Source of the DNA: Selenomonas sp. AE3005
Lineage (GTDB): Bacteria; Bacillota; Negativicutes; Selenomonadales; Selenomonadaceae
DNA length: 64,000 bases
Reading direction: 5' to 3'
Assembly: GCF_905233635.1 (NCBI RefSeq)
Contig: NZ_CAJODG010000023.1
Span: 14,945 to 78,944, forward strand
The notes under the pieces were generated by a model. The model did no database searches, had not been told where the DNA came from, and worked only from the letters and a program-made list of their open reading frames with translations. The position numbers were made by a program, and so were the translations under genes. Below are positions 1-9,984 of the stretch, in pieces. Position 1 is the first letter of the stretch. Every line of letters starts with the position of its first letter.

Positions 1-142
1 TGCGGTCCAAAATCTGCTGTAACTGCCGCTTTTGCCGCAGATGTGTCTCATAGTCCAAATCATTGGAATCAATGGCCAAACGTTTGTTGATGGCATCAAT
101 GCTTTGCTGCAAACGGGCCATGGCTGCATTTTTATTATCCAT
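1..142 (-). CDS. Partial CDS, N-terminus of a small hydrophilic protein
   Basis: Forty-seven codons are visible before the window edge. The ATG (142-140) has a GGAGG box at 151-155 on the same strand, at good spacing. The visible peptide is rich in Gln, Leu, Arg and Asp (for example LRQKRQLQQILDR), without a signal peptide or membrane segment, and reads as an amphipathic helix or short coiled coil. I do not recognise a family. The C-terminus lies outside the window, so length and function cannot be judged. Confidence 0.6.
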   Translation of the reverse strand, partial: MDNKNAAMARLQQSIDAINKRLAIDSNDLDYETHLRQKRQLQQILDR

Positions 143-246
143 TCTGATAGCCTCCGTTTACTAGTATAACAGAGTTTGTTTTATGTCACAATTCATATTG
201 GCTTATTTTGCCTGCGGCAAAATTTGAATAATGAGGCTATAATATA

Positions 247-375
247 TATAACGAGGCAAGAAAATGTCCCCCACCTCAGCAGGTGGGGGCACGAATACCA
301 AAACAGGCGGCGAGCATATCTCCCGCCTCGTTGAAACGCCATTGCCTATGGCAAAACTGGAACAACGGCGTTATA
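247..375 (+). repeat. TATAACG-ended intergenic repeat, copy 1
   Basis: Begins TATAACGAGGC and ends GGCGTTATA. It contains two internal hairpins: CCCCCACC/GGTGGGGG, and GAGGCGGGAGATATGCTCGCCGCC read on the other strand. Near-identical copies lie at 35312-35454 (same orientation) and 30991-31103 (opposite orientation, without the first hairpin), with a decayed end at 27068-27120. It sits just upstream of the MutS-like gene, whose open frame runs back into it; that extension is repeat, not protein. Confidence 0.85.
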
Positions 376-408
376 ACATACAATGCCCATCAGGAAAGAG
401 GTACTATC

Positions 409-2193
409 ATGAGCAATACATATAAAAGGAAAAAAGATTATTACGCAAATCTGCAGCAAAATGCCCTGAGCCTTGCTCAGGACTATCAAAAGCAAAACAA
501 CCGCCTCACCCTGCTGCGTACCCTGTGCTTTTTTGCGCTGGTGTTTTCACTGGCCGGTGCCTATGACGGCCTCCGTATCTGCCTGCTGCTGTCCGCCATA
601 TTATTTGCGTCCTTCGCGGTTCTCATTCGCCGGCATAATCAATTAAAGGCAAAACAACGCCATCTGGACAACGAAATCGCCGTTTTGCAGGATTATCTGA
701 GCCGCTTTGATAACAGCTGGCCAAGCCTGCCCGTCGATGGTCAGGAATTCTGCCGGGCCAACCGTCCTCAGGATGTGGATTTACATATTTTCGGCTCGGC
801 CTCACTGTTTCAGTACCTCTGCGCCGCCCGTACCCAAGGCGGACGGACAGCCCTCAGTAAAGCACTTTCTCCGGTGCCGCCTGCCCGGGATGTTATCCTG
901 CGGCGGCAGGACGCAGTAAAGGAACTGCTGGAGCATCCCCGTTTATGTGTCGAGCTGGAGGCACTGGCAAGACTGCTGCCAGATGGTCACGATACAACAC
1001 CCCTGATACAGAATATCGGCAGCCATCAGCAGCATATCAGCCATACGCTGCAGCGCACAGCCTGGATTCTGCCCCTGCTGACGTTTTTCAGTCTGGCAAT
1101 GGCTACAGGCGATATGGTTGACTGGCATATCCCCGGCCTGTTTGTCCTGCTGCAATTCACCATCGCCATGATATTCCACCGGCAAAATCAGGCCATTCTC
1201 GCCCCCTTGCATACCCTTCATCAGGAACTGCATATCTATCAGACCTTATTTGTACGTCTGAGTGAGACAAACTTTACAGGTAAAACTCTTGCCGGTCTTG
1301 CAGCTAAACTTTCCGGTGGAGCAGTCCCAGCCCTGCAGAAACTTGCCCGGCTTGCCGACCATGTGAACCTCTGCCGCAATCTCTTTTTCTTTGTACTGGG
1401 CAATGCCCTGCTGCTCTGGGACTGCCACTGTGCCGCCCGTTTCAGCCGCTGGCAGGACAATGCCGCCCATGAGCTGAAGGACTGGCTGGATGCCTGGGCC
1501 GAAATGGAACTCTATCTGTCACTGGCTATAGCAGGACACACACGCGAACAATACTGCTTTCCCAAAATTCTGGACGAGGCTCCGCAATTAAAGACCACCG
1601 CCCTTACCTCCCTCTTGCTTGACGCGTCAAAGGCCGTACCAAATGACACAGCCATGTCAGCAGAAACGCGCATCATCACCGGTTCTAATATGTCCGGAAA
1701 AACAACTTATATGCGCACGCTGGCAAGTTCTCTGGTACTGGCCTATGCTGGCGCTCCTGTATGCGCTCGCAGCTTTGCCTTCACCCCCATGCGCATCTTT
1801 ACCTCCATTCAGGTACACGATGACCAAAGTCAGGGAATTTCCACCTTTTATGCGGAACTGATGCGCATAAAACAGATGGTGGATTTCTGCAAAAAACAGC
1901 AGCCCATGTTTATCTGCATTGACGAAATTTTCAAAGGCACGAATTCCGCCGACCGCATTATCGGTGCCCGGGAAGCTATCGCCAGATTAACACAGCCATA
2001 CTGCCTCACGCTGGTATCCACCCACGACTTCGAACTATGCGATATCGAGTCACCCAACAGTACCCCCGTTACCAATTTTCACTTCGCGGAATACTACGAG
2101 GACAACAAGATAAAATTTGACTATAAAATAAAGAATGGGCGCTGCCAGACCACCAACGCGCAATATTTGTTAAAAATGGCGGGAATTATGTAG
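409..2193 (+). CDS. MutS-like ATPase with membrane segments
   Basis: 594 residues. The C-terminal third is a MutS-family ATPase domain: Walker A GSNMSGKTT at about 425-433, Walker B CIDEIFKGTN with Asp505-Glu506, and an STHDFEL switch near 537. The N-terminal mismatch-recognition domains of MutS are absent. Instead there are two hydrophobic hairpins (about 35-72 and 215-255), so the protein is probably membrane-anchored. Such stand-alone MutS-core proteins are widespread in Firmicutes and have no settled role; mismatch repair should not be assumed. The start is the ATG at 409 behind AGGAAAGAGG; the open frame upstream is repeat sequence. A symporter gene follows about 100 bp downstream. Confidence 0.85.
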   Translation: MSNTYKRKKDYYANLQQNALSLAQDYQKQNNRLTLLRTLCFFALVFSLAGAYDGLRICLLLSAILFASFAVLIRRHNQLKAKQRHLDNEIAVLQDYLSRFDNSWPSLPVDGQEFCRANRPQDVDLHIFGSASLFQYLCAARTQGGRTALSKALSPVPPARDVILRRQDAVKELLEHPRLCVELEALARLLPDGHDTTPLIQNIGSHQQHISHTLQRTAWILPLLTFFSLAMATGDMVDWHIPGLFVLLQFTIAMIFHRQNQAILAPLHTLHQELHIYQTLFVRLSETNFTGKTLAGLAAKLSGGAVPALQKLARLADHVNLCRNLFFFVLGNALLLWDCHCAARFSRWQDNAAHELKDWLDAWAEMELYLSLAIAGHTREQYCFPKILDEAPQLKTTALTSLLLDASKAVPNDTAMSAETRIITGSNMSGKTTYMRTLASSLVLAYAGAPVCARSFAFTPMRIFTSIQVHDDQSQGISTFYAELMRIKQMVDFCKKQQPMFICIDEIFKGTNSADRIIGAREAIARLTQPYCLTLVSTHDFELCDIESPNSTPVTNFHFAEYYEDNKIKFDYKIKNGRCQTTNAQYLLKMAGIM

Positions 2194-2300
2194 ACAAATG
2201 TCTTTTTGTATGATAATATAGGGACTGTCTTATTTTAGAAGTACCTATGTTCACTGTCATTAGACAGTAACCTGTTCGTATCATGCAAGGAGGACACTTC

Positions 2301-3680
2301 ATGGAATCATTTATCCCTATGCTTAATGCCATCGACTCCTTTATGTGGGGCCCCCCGCTTATCACGCTGCTGGTGGGCACTGGCATTTACCTTACCCTGC
2401 GGCTGAAACTTTTACAGGTAATACGCCTGCCCAAGGCGTTATCCCTTATCTTCAAGGCTAAAAATCACGGTGAAGGTGATGTATCCAGTTTCAAAGCCCT
2501 GTGTGTGGCTTTGGCGGCTACGGTCGGCACTGGCAACATCGTCGGTGTGGCTACCGCGGTAAAAATCGGCGGCCCCGGTGCTATCTTCTGGATGTGGATG
2601 GCAGCTTTCTTCGGTATGGCCACCAAATACGCCGAAGGCCTGCTGGCGGTAAAATACCGCAGCACCGACACCAATGGCAACATCGCTGGCGGCCCCATGT
2701 ACTATATCCGCCAGGGCATGGGTGAAAAATATAAACCGCTGGCCACGTTCTTCGCTGCGGCTACGATTCTCGTGGCATATTTCGGTATCGGCACTTTCCC
2801 ACAGGTCAACGCCATTGTGGACAGTGCGGAAATTTCCTTTGGTCTGTCAAAAATTCTGACTGGATTCTTACTGACGGTTCTGATTGCCGCCATCACCATC
2901 GGCGGTCTGCAGAGCATCGCCAAAGTGGCCTCCAAGGTCATTCCCTTCATGGCGATTATGTATATCGCCATCAGTCTGGGACTTATCGTAATGAATATTG
3001 ATGCCCTGCCTGCGGCTGTGGCACTGGTTCTGGAATCAGCCTTCACGGGTACGGCTGCCGCCGGCGGTTTTGCCGGTTCCACCATCATGATGGCCATGCA
3101 GAACGGTATCGCACGTGGCGTGTTCTCCAACGAATCCGGTCTGGGTTCTGCCCCCATTGCGGCGGCAGCTGCCAAGACCAAGGAACCTGCTGAACAGGGC
3201 CTTATCTCCATGACAGGCACTTTTATCGACACCATCATCATCTGCACCATGACGGGACTTGCTCTCGTCCTCACGGGCGTATGGCAGGGCGATGCCGCAG
3301 GTGCCGCTATGACCAGTGCCGCCTTTGCCTCCGCTTATGGCAATATCGGCAGCATGCTGCTCACCGTGGCTCTGGTGCTCTTTGCCTTCACCACGATTCT
3401 TGGCTGGAACTACTACGGTGAACGTGCCTGCATTTACCTGTTTGGCACCAAAGGTGTTATGCCGTACCGTATCATCTTCATCGCCCTGATTGCCAGCGGC
3501 GGTTTCCTGAAACTGGAGGCCATCTGGATTCTGGCTGATATCGTCAACGGGCTGATGGCCATTCCGAACCTGATTGCCCTGATTGCCCTCTCCGGTGTAG
3601 TCGTGGCTGAAACCGAAAGCTATCTGGCCCGCAAGGAAGAAGTTACAAAAGACGTTGATTCTACGGTAATTGCCGAATAA
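2301..3680 (+). CDS. AGCS-family sodium:alanine/glycine symporter
   Basis: 459 residues, entirely polytopic, of normal length for the alanine/glycine:cation symporter family (AlsT/DagA type). Family hallmarks include the GTGNIVGVATA segment near residue 80 and the FSNESGLGSAP segment near residue 280. It should import small neutral amino acids (alanine, glycine or glutamine) with Na+ across the inner membrane; the exact substrate cannot be read from sequence. The start is the ATG at 2301 behind AAGGAGG (2288-2293). The gene stands alone and ends at a strong terminator. Confidence 0.92.
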   Translation: MESFIPMLNAIDSFMWGPPLITLLVGTGIYLTLRLKLLQVIRLPKALSLIFKAKNHGEGDVSSFKALCVALAATVGTGNIVGVATAVKIGGPGAIFWMWMAAFFGMATKYAEGLLAVKYRSTDTNGNIAGGPMYYIRQGMGEKYKPLATFFAAATILVAYFGIGTFPQVNAIVDSAEISFGLSKILTGFLLTVLIAAITIGGLQSIAKVASKVIPFMAIMYIAISLGLIVMNIDALPAAVALVLESAFTGTAAAGGFAGSTIMMAMQNGIARGVFSNESGLGSAPIAAAAAKTKEPAEQGLISMTGTFIDTIIICTMTGLALVLTGVWQGDAAGAAMTSAAFASAYGNIGSMLLTVALVLFAFTTILGWNYYGERACIYLFGTKGVMPYRIIFIALIASGGFLKLEAIWILADIVNGLMAIPNLIALIALSGVVVAETESYLARKEEVTKDVDSTVIAE

Positions 3681-3693
3681 ATTTTATCATCTG

Positions 3694-3734
3694 GACGGTC
3701 CGCCGGCTCGCAAGAGCCGGTGAACCGTCTTTTA
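3694..3734 (+). terminator. Rho-independent terminator of the AGCS symporter gene
   Basis: GACGGT...CCGGCTC, loop GCAA, GAGCCGG...ACCGTC, then TTTTATT. It lies 14 nt after the symporter stop codon. Confidence 0.85.
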
Positions 3735-3759
3735 TTATGCGGATAAAAATATAAAAATT

Positions 3760-3788
3760 TTGCTATCGGCCGTTATTCCTAATATAAT
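3760..3788 (+). promoter_or_regulatory. Probable sigma-70-type promoter of the RpiR gene
   Basis: TTGCTA at 3760-3765 and TATAAT at 3783-3788 with a 17-nt spacer, 30 nt upstream of the GTG start. Confidence 0.6.
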
Positions 3789-3818
3789 AGAAACAGCATA
3801 AACGAAGGAGGGTTTGCC

Positions 3819-4682
3819 GTGCGTCTGTTAAAAGCCATGCAGGAAGGAGAGCGTTTTTCCTCCACCGAGGAAAACATTGTCGAATACATCCTGTCCCATC
3901 CTGCCCAAATTTCAGAAATGACGACCCGGGAACTGGCGGAAAAAACCTATACCAGTCCTGCCGCCATCTTCCGTCTTTGTCAAAAGCTGGGGCTAAAGGG
4001 CTACAATGAATTCAAGATAAAATTCACCAGTGAGGTAAACCGGACACTGCCCTGTGGTGCTCATATCATGCGCCGCCCCATCACGGACAAGGACTCCACC
4101 TCCGATATCATCCGCATGCTGGCACAGCTCGAAATCGAGGCCATTGAAGAAACGAAGAATGAAATGGACACCGACCAAATGGAACGGATAGCAAGCATCC
4201 TGGATAAAGCGGCCATCATCGACATCTATGCCTACGACCAGAATTATTCACTCGCCCAAATGGCGGTATATAACTTCCTGCAGGTGAAAAAAACCGCCGT
4301 AGCCCATAACTCCCTGAACAGCCAGCTTTGTGCCGCACTGGTCGCAGACCCCAGTCATGCCGCTATTATCATCAGCCGCTCCGGTATCAATCAGCGTCTG
4401 ATTCGCACAGCGAAAATCCTGAAAAAATGCAAGGTCAAAACGATTCTGCTCTCCGTAAACCGTGAAACAGAACTGGCCGGACTCTGCGATGAATTTCTCT
4501 ATGTAGCCAATACGCTGGAGTATTTGGATATGGGCGGCAACATCTTCAGTGTCGGCGCCCGCTATTACTTTGATGTAATGGTCAGTATGCTTCTCTCCCG
4601 CCATTTCAAGGATGTAGAAAACTTCTATACAGAATTTGAGAATTACCTTGGCCATCCCGATGACAAAAATCGTTTATGGTAA
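3819..4682 (+). CDS. RpiR/MurR-family transcriptional regulator
   Basis: 287 residues. The N-terminal 75 residues form the RpiR helix-turn-helix (MTTRELAEKTYTSPAAIFRL). Residues 110-260 form a SIS sugar-phosphate-binding domain (IIISRSG, then KCKVKTILLS). GTG start at 3819 behind GAAGGAGGG. It is followed by a terminator and then by a beta-glucoside PTS operon on the same strand with its own promoter, so it probably senses a phosphorylated beta-glucoside and controls that operon. Repression versus activation cannot be told from sequence. Confidence 0.9.
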   Translation: MRLLKAMQEGERFSSTEENIVEYILSHPAQISEMTTRELAEKTYTSPAAIFRLCQKLGLKGYNEFKIKFTSEVNRTLPCGAHIMRRPITDKDSTSDIIRMLAQLEIEAIEETKNEMDTDQMERIASILDKAAIIDIYAYDQNYSLAQMAVYNFLQVKKTAVAHNSLNSQLCAALVADPSHAAIIISRSGINQRLIRTAKILKKCKVKTILLSVNRETELAGLCDEFLYVANTLEYLDMGGNIFSVGARYYFDVMVSMLLSRHFKDVENFYTEFENYLGHPDDKNRLW

Positions 4683-4700
4683 TCCTAACAAAAGAATAAA

Positions 4701-4735
4701 AAACGAAACGTTGTTTCACGCGTTTCGTTTTTTTT
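4701..4735 (+). terminator. Terminator between the RpiR gene and the PTS operon
   Basis: Arms AAACGAAACG (4701-4710) and CGTTTCGTTT (4721-4730), followed by T-rich sequence. It separates regulator and PTS transcripts. Confidence 0.8.
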
Positions 4736-4776
4736 GTTCTTTTTTTGAAACAAGCAATCACTATTGTCTGAATCTA

Positions 4777-4805
4777 TTGAAACGCCTAAAAAGTGATGTT
4801 ATAGT
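4777..4805 (+). promoter_or_regulatory. Probable promoter of the beta-glucoside PTS operon
   Basis: TTGAAA (4777-4782), 17-nt spacer, TATAGT (4800-4805), about 55 nt upstream of the IIC gene. Confidence 0.6.
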
Positions 4806-4861
4806 AAATCTGTCTTAAGGCAATAGCATTTATTCAGACACTATGCAAAGGAGTTATCAAA

Positions 4862-6238
4862 ATGAACAAACAAGCGATGTTCGATAAGTTCATCGATTTC
4901 ATGGGGCGCTTCGCGGAAATCCGTGCCGTTGCCGCCCTGCGCGATGGCTTTATCATGACTACCCCCTTTACCATTTGCGGTTCTGTATTCCTGCTGCTGG
5001 CCAACCTGCCAATACCGGGGTATGCAGAATTTATGGCTGGCATGTTCGGCCCGAATTGGACTGACCCCTTAAATGCTGTTTCCGGGGCAACGTTCAGCGT
5101 ACTGGCGCTGATTGCCGTACTGGCTATCACTTACAAATACGTGGAAGGCGAAGGCTGTGATGCCATAATGGCCTCGATTCTCGCTCTTTCCACTTTCCTG
5201 ATTCTCCTGCCTCCCACAGTCGCAGCCGAAGGCGGTGCTGTTGTGGATAACATCATCCCCAAGGCCTGGGCAGGCAGCAACGGTGTCATCACCGCAATCC
5301 TCGTAAGTTTCGTGGTTTCCTGGGTGTTCTGCTACTGTGAGAAAAATCACATCGGCATCAAAATGCCGCCTGCCGTTCCCGGCGGTGTAGCCAAAGCCTT
5401 TGAAGCCCTGACCCCGGGCATGATTCTCTTCACCCTCGGTGCTGCTATCTATGGTCTCTGCCACTTTGTCGGCACCACCACTTTCCCGGAACTCATCTTC
5501 GCTTTGGTACAGACCCCCTTGCAGGGTCTTTCCGACACGCTTATCGGCGGTTCCATTATCGCCGCTCTCCAGAGCATTTTGTTCTGGGCCGGCATTCATG
5601 GCCCCAACGTAGTTGGCGGTGTCGTGAACCCCATTTTGATTGCCAATTCTCTTGACAATCAGGCCATCCTCAACGCCGGCATGAGCCTTGTCGGCAACCC
5701 TGATGCCAAAATCATCACCATTCAGGTTACCGATGTATTCATCAAATCCGGCGGCTGCGGCATTACCATGGGCCTCCTGATTGCCAGCTGGCTCTCCGCT
5801 AAGTCTTCCCAGATGAAATCCATCACGAAACTGGCTACGGTGCCGGGTATCTTCAATATCAATGAGCCGGTTATTTTCGGCCTGCCGATTGTCTTTAACC
5901 CCTTCCTGCTAATTCCGTTCGTACTGGTACCGCTGCTCGCGATTGTCATCACCTATGCGTCCATCGCCATCGGCTTTATGAGCCCGTTCAGCGCCGTACA
6001 GATTCCCTGGACCACACCGCCCATCATCGCCGGTCTGCTCTTAAACGGCTGGCAGGGCGCTGTCGTGCAGATTATCGTCATCGCCATGAGCACCGCCGTT
6101 TACTTCCCCTTCGTCCGCGCGCAGGACAAGAAAATGCTGGCTGAGGAACAGGGCGAAGAAAACAACGAGAGCCAAAATGACGAACAGTTAAGCGCCACGA
6201 TGAACGAGGAAGAAGCAAATCCGGCCCTGCATAACTAA
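4862..6238 (+). CDS. PTS lactose/cellobiose-type IIC component
   Basis: 458 residues, polytopic. It matches the Lac-family EIIC proteins (CelB/LicC type): cytoplasmic start MNKQAMFDKFIDFMGRFAEI, then alternating membrane segments and the conserved NEPVIFGLPIVFNP region near residue 340. It forms the translocation channel that moves and phosphorylates a beta-glucoside such as cellobiose together with the IIB and IIA proteins encoded next. SD GCAAAGGAG precedes the ATG. The C-terminal 35 residues are acidic and hydrophilic. The order IIC-IIB-IIA-glucosidase implies one transcript. Confidence 0.92.
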   Translation: MNKQAMFDKFIDFMGRFAEIRAVAALRDGFIMTTPFTICGSVFLLLANLPIPGYAEFMAGMFGPNWTDPLNAVSGATFSVLALIAVLAITYKYVEGEGCDAIMASILALSTFLILLPPTVAAEGGAVVDNIIPKAWAGSNGVITAILVSFVVSWVFCYCEKNHIGIKMPPAVPGGVAKAFEALTPGMILFTLGAAIYGLCHFVGTTTFPELIFALVQTPLQGLSDTLIGGSIIAALQSILFWAGIHGPNVVGGVVNPILIANSLDNQAILNAGMSLVGNPDAKIITIQVTDVFIKSGGCGITMGLLIASWLSAKSSQMKSITKLATVPGIFNINEPVIFGLPIVFNPFLLIPFVLVPLLAIVITYASIAIGFMSPFSAVQIPWTTPPIIAGLLLNGWQGAVVQIIVIAMSTAVYFPFVRAQDKKMLAEEQGEENNESQNDEQLSATMNEEEANPALHN

Positions 6239-6294
6239 AGCAGGATTTAGCAAAATAAAAGCCAATTATGTATATTTGAAAGGATGATAGATTT

Positions 6295-6597
6295 ATGAAG
6301 AAGATTACTTTACTCTGTGCCGCAGGTATGAGCACCAGCATGCTGGTAAAAGCCATGCAGAAGGCCGCTGCTGCGGAAAACTTTGAATGCGAAATCGCCG
6401 CTTACCCCACGTCCGAAGCCAAGGACAAAGCCGCAGGCTCTGATGTAATCCTGCTTGGCCCTCAGGTACGTTTCCAGAAGGCCAAGATTGCCGAGCTTCT
6501 GCCGGGGATTCCCGTAGAGGCCATCGACATGAAAATGTACGGCCGCATGGACGGGGCAGGCGTTCTGAAATTCGCACAGGAAAAAATGAACGCATAA
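6295..6597 (+). CDS. PTS lactose/cellobiose-type IIB component
   Basis: 100 residues, normal for soluble EIIB of the Lac family. Cys8 in ITLLCAAGMSTSMLV is the expected phosphocysteine that passes phosphate from IIA to sugar in the IIC channel. SD GAAAGGATG precedes the ATG at 6295. It lies 56 nt after the IIC gene and 23 nt before the IIA gene, in the same operon. Confidence 0.93.
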   Translation: MKKITLLCAAGMSTSMLVKAMQKAAAAENFECEIAAYPTSEAKDKAAGSDVILLGPQVRFQKAKIAELLPGIPVEAIDMKMYGRMDGAGVLKFAQEKMNA

Positions 6598-6620
6598 TAT
6601 AGTGAAAGGTGGATTTATCC

Positions 6621-6953
6621 ATGGACGAATTAGAAATGATTGCCTTTAAAATAATCTCCGGCGTGGGCACGGCACGCAGCTGCTATATCGAAGCCATCCA
6701 TGCCTCCAAGGCCGGTGATTATGAACAGGCCGAACGTCTTATCGCCGACGGGGACGAGAGTTTTGTGGTGGGTCATGAGGCCCATGCCAGCCTCCTGACC
6801 AAAGAAGCCAACGAAGGTCAGGGCAGCGCTGTGACCCTGCTGATTCTCCACGCCGAGGACCAGCTGATGAGTGCCGAGGCTTTCAAGATTATCGCCCAGG
6901 AATTCATCGACGCCCACAAGCGCATTGACGCTCTGGAAGCAAAAGTAAAATAA
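6621..6953 (+). CDS. PTS lactose/cellobiose-type IIA component
   Basis: 110 residues, the usual length for trimeric EIIA of the Lac family. His77 in LLILHAEDQLMSA matches the phosphorylated histidine of the family. The ATG at 6621 is chosen because GAAAGGTGG (6604-6612) sits 8 nt upstream; a GTG at 6609 overlaps that box. It transfers phosphate from HPr to the IIB protein encoded upstream. Confidence 0.92.
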   Translation: MDELEMIAFKIISGVGTARSCYIEAIHASKAGDYEQAERLIADGDESFVVGHEAHASLLTKEANEGQGSAVTLLILHAEDQLMSAEAFKIIAQEFIDAHKRIDALEAKVK

Positions 6954-8423
<1,470 letters not shown>

Positions 8424-8435
8424 TCGCGATATCAC

Positions 8436-8478
8436 AAAGGCGGTCCGCAAACTCACAAGAGTCTGCGGACCGCCTTTT
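8436..8478 (+). terminator. Terminator of the beta-glucoside operon
   Basis: AAAGGCGGTCCGCA and TGCGGACCGCC with a 14-nt loop, then TTTT. It may also work in reverse for the convergent VanX/YkuD gene. Confidence 0.85.
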
Positions 8479-8504
8479 CTGTATGACTGTTAAGACCTCT
8501 ATAC

Positions 8505-9872
8505 TTACAGGCTGCCGCCTAGATTGTTCAACGAATCAATAACTACGGCACAATCAGCCTTTACATGCTGAAGCACAAAACGCATTTTCGCCTCAGGAAT
8601 TGCTACACAGCCACCGGTATAAGGCTTTTTGTCCCCCAGGCAGTGAAGGAAAATAGCCGAACCTTTGCCAGGCGTGCCTTTTTCATTGTAGCTGATATTC
8701 AGGCAGTAAATGTACTGCGGATTATAATCAACAATGTGCTCGCTGTCCTTTTTGTTCAGGGATGGGTACTGGCGGATATCTACCATTTCATTATACTTCA
8801 TGCCGGGACGGACATCACCTGACCAGTAGATGTTTTCATCCACCTGCTTGTAAGGAATAGCACAGCCCGGGTCAGCTGCAATGCCGAAAGCTGCAGTGAA
8901 GTGGAATGTTCCCACAGGGGTCTTGCTGTCCCCTTCCTTTTCCTTGCCCAAACCGTTTTTGCCGATAAAACCAGGCGTGCTCATAATCTGCTGCCACTGG
9001 CCCTGCGCGTTCTTTTCATGCAGGGATACCCAGGCCGTAGTCGTGCCAACGGCACCAACGACAAAGAGCTGCTTGGCCGTCTTGGCGGCCGGCAGATTCT
9101 GCACCCACTGCGGCGAAGCCTGCACTGTCAGATTGGACTGCGGCAGTTTTTCCACGGGGAAGTTAAAGTAGGTATCAGGATAGGGCTCATTTCTCAGGGT
9201 AAAGTGCCACCACTCCTCAGGCAGAGGCTTAAAGCCATGACGGGTCATAGCCTCCCGAAGAATCATGCGGTTTTGAATCTGCTGCTGCGTCAAATTCCCC
9301 TTGTAATCAGGATGGGAAAGCTCTCCAAAGTAATCAAAGGTGCCGCCCATGTCCAATTCCTTGCCCGTGGACATATCAAAGAGGGTCAAATCAATTGTGC
9401 TGCCACGGCTATGGCCGGATTTGGCATCAATATACCCCTCGGCAAACAGGCGGTTCTTTTCCACCTGCGGATAAAAATAGGGTTTCATACGCTTGTCATT
9501 CAAATTTTCCGCCCATCTGACAAAGTGGTCAACGGCCATCTGTGGACGGTAGGCATCATAAACCTTCAACCGATATCCCTTGGCCTTTAACTCATCAGAT
9601 ACCTCCTTCAAGGCAGCAGCTGCCTCCTTGGTCATCAGCGCACAGGGCGTATGGTAGCCCGTAATACGTTCACCAACAAAATTATAGGTGCTGAAGTAAC
9701 GAATTTCCTGAATGACATCAGGCACCACGTCCGAGAGCACCACAAAGCCCGAAGAATCCAGGGGATTCACATTACGGGATTCGGCCTTGGCCGGTGCGGT
9801 GAAATTCACCAGCAAAAGCCCTAACATCAGCAGTGGCAGAATAAACCTGCCCCAAAAGCGTTTAGTATTCAT
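8505..9872 (-). CDS. Exported D-Ala-D-Ala dipeptidase (VanX-like) fused to L,D-transpeptidase (YkuD)
   Basis: 455 residues. A signal peptide (about 1-30, ending APAKA) is followed by a VanX-type zinc dipeptidase domain: Arg109 in DAYRP, SGHSRGSTIDL with His154 and Asp161, and EEWWHF with Glu220 and His223. The C-terminal half (about 260-455) is a YkuD-type L,D-transpeptidase: FLHCLGD with His410 and TGGCVAIP with the catalytic Cys422. Both catalytic sets look complete. VanX enzymes cleave D-Ala-D-Ala; L,D-transpeptidases make 3-3 cross-links or attach proteins to peptidoglycan. One exported protein may therefore trim and cross-link wall peptides. It is convergent with the beta-glucoside operon and lies beside another wall hydrolase gene on the same strand. 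Confidence 0.88.
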   Translation of the reverse strand: MNTKRFWGRFILPLLMLGLLLVNFTAPAKAESRNVNPLDSSGFVVLSDVVPDVIQEIRYFSTYNFVGERITGYHTPCALMTKEAAAALKEVSDELKAKGYRLKVYDAYRPQMAVDHFVRWAENLNDKRMKPYFYPQVEKNRLFAEGYIDAKSGHSRGSTIDLTLFDMSTGKELDMGGTFDYFGELSHPDYKGNLTQQQIQNRMILREAMTRHGFKPLPEEWWHFTLRNEPYPDTYFNFPVEKLPQSNLTVQASPQWVQNLPAAKTAKQLFVVGAVGTTTAWVSLHEKNAQGQWQQIMSTPGFIGKNGLGKEKEGDSKTPVGTFHFTAAFGIAADPGCAIPYKQVDENIYWSGDVRPGMKYNEMVDIRQYPSLNKKDSEHIVDYNPQYIYCLNISYNEKGTPGKGSAIFLHCLGDKKPYTGGCVAIPEAKMRFVLQHVKADCAVVIDSLNNLGGSL

Positions 9873-9932
9873 AAAAACCTCCTTTTATCGCAATATATGC
9901 TAACTAAACTGTCTTCCTAGTAAAATTCCACA

Positions 9933-9984
9933 AAATAAAATAAAATCCTGCATAGCCACCGCCATGCAGGATTTTATTTTATTT
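9933..9984. terminator. Long hairpin terminator between two wall-enzyme genes
   Basis: Two 21-nt complementary arms (9933-9953 and 9964-9984) with a 10-nt loop; A-rich on one side and T-rich on the other. It overlaps the last codons of the NlpC/P60 gene and lies upstream of the VanX/YkuD gene, so it probably ends the NlpC/P60 transcript. Confidence 0.8.

Noticed and set aside
283..408. 42-codon N-terminal extension of the MutS-like protein
   Set aside because: It is encoded by the TATAACG repeat; the ATG at 409 has the ribosome-binding site.
2341..2356. GGGGCCCCCC run near the start of the AGCS symporter gene as another contingency tract
   Set aside because: The C run is only six long and the frame is intact; runs of six also occur at 11249 and 60198 in ordinary coding sequence.
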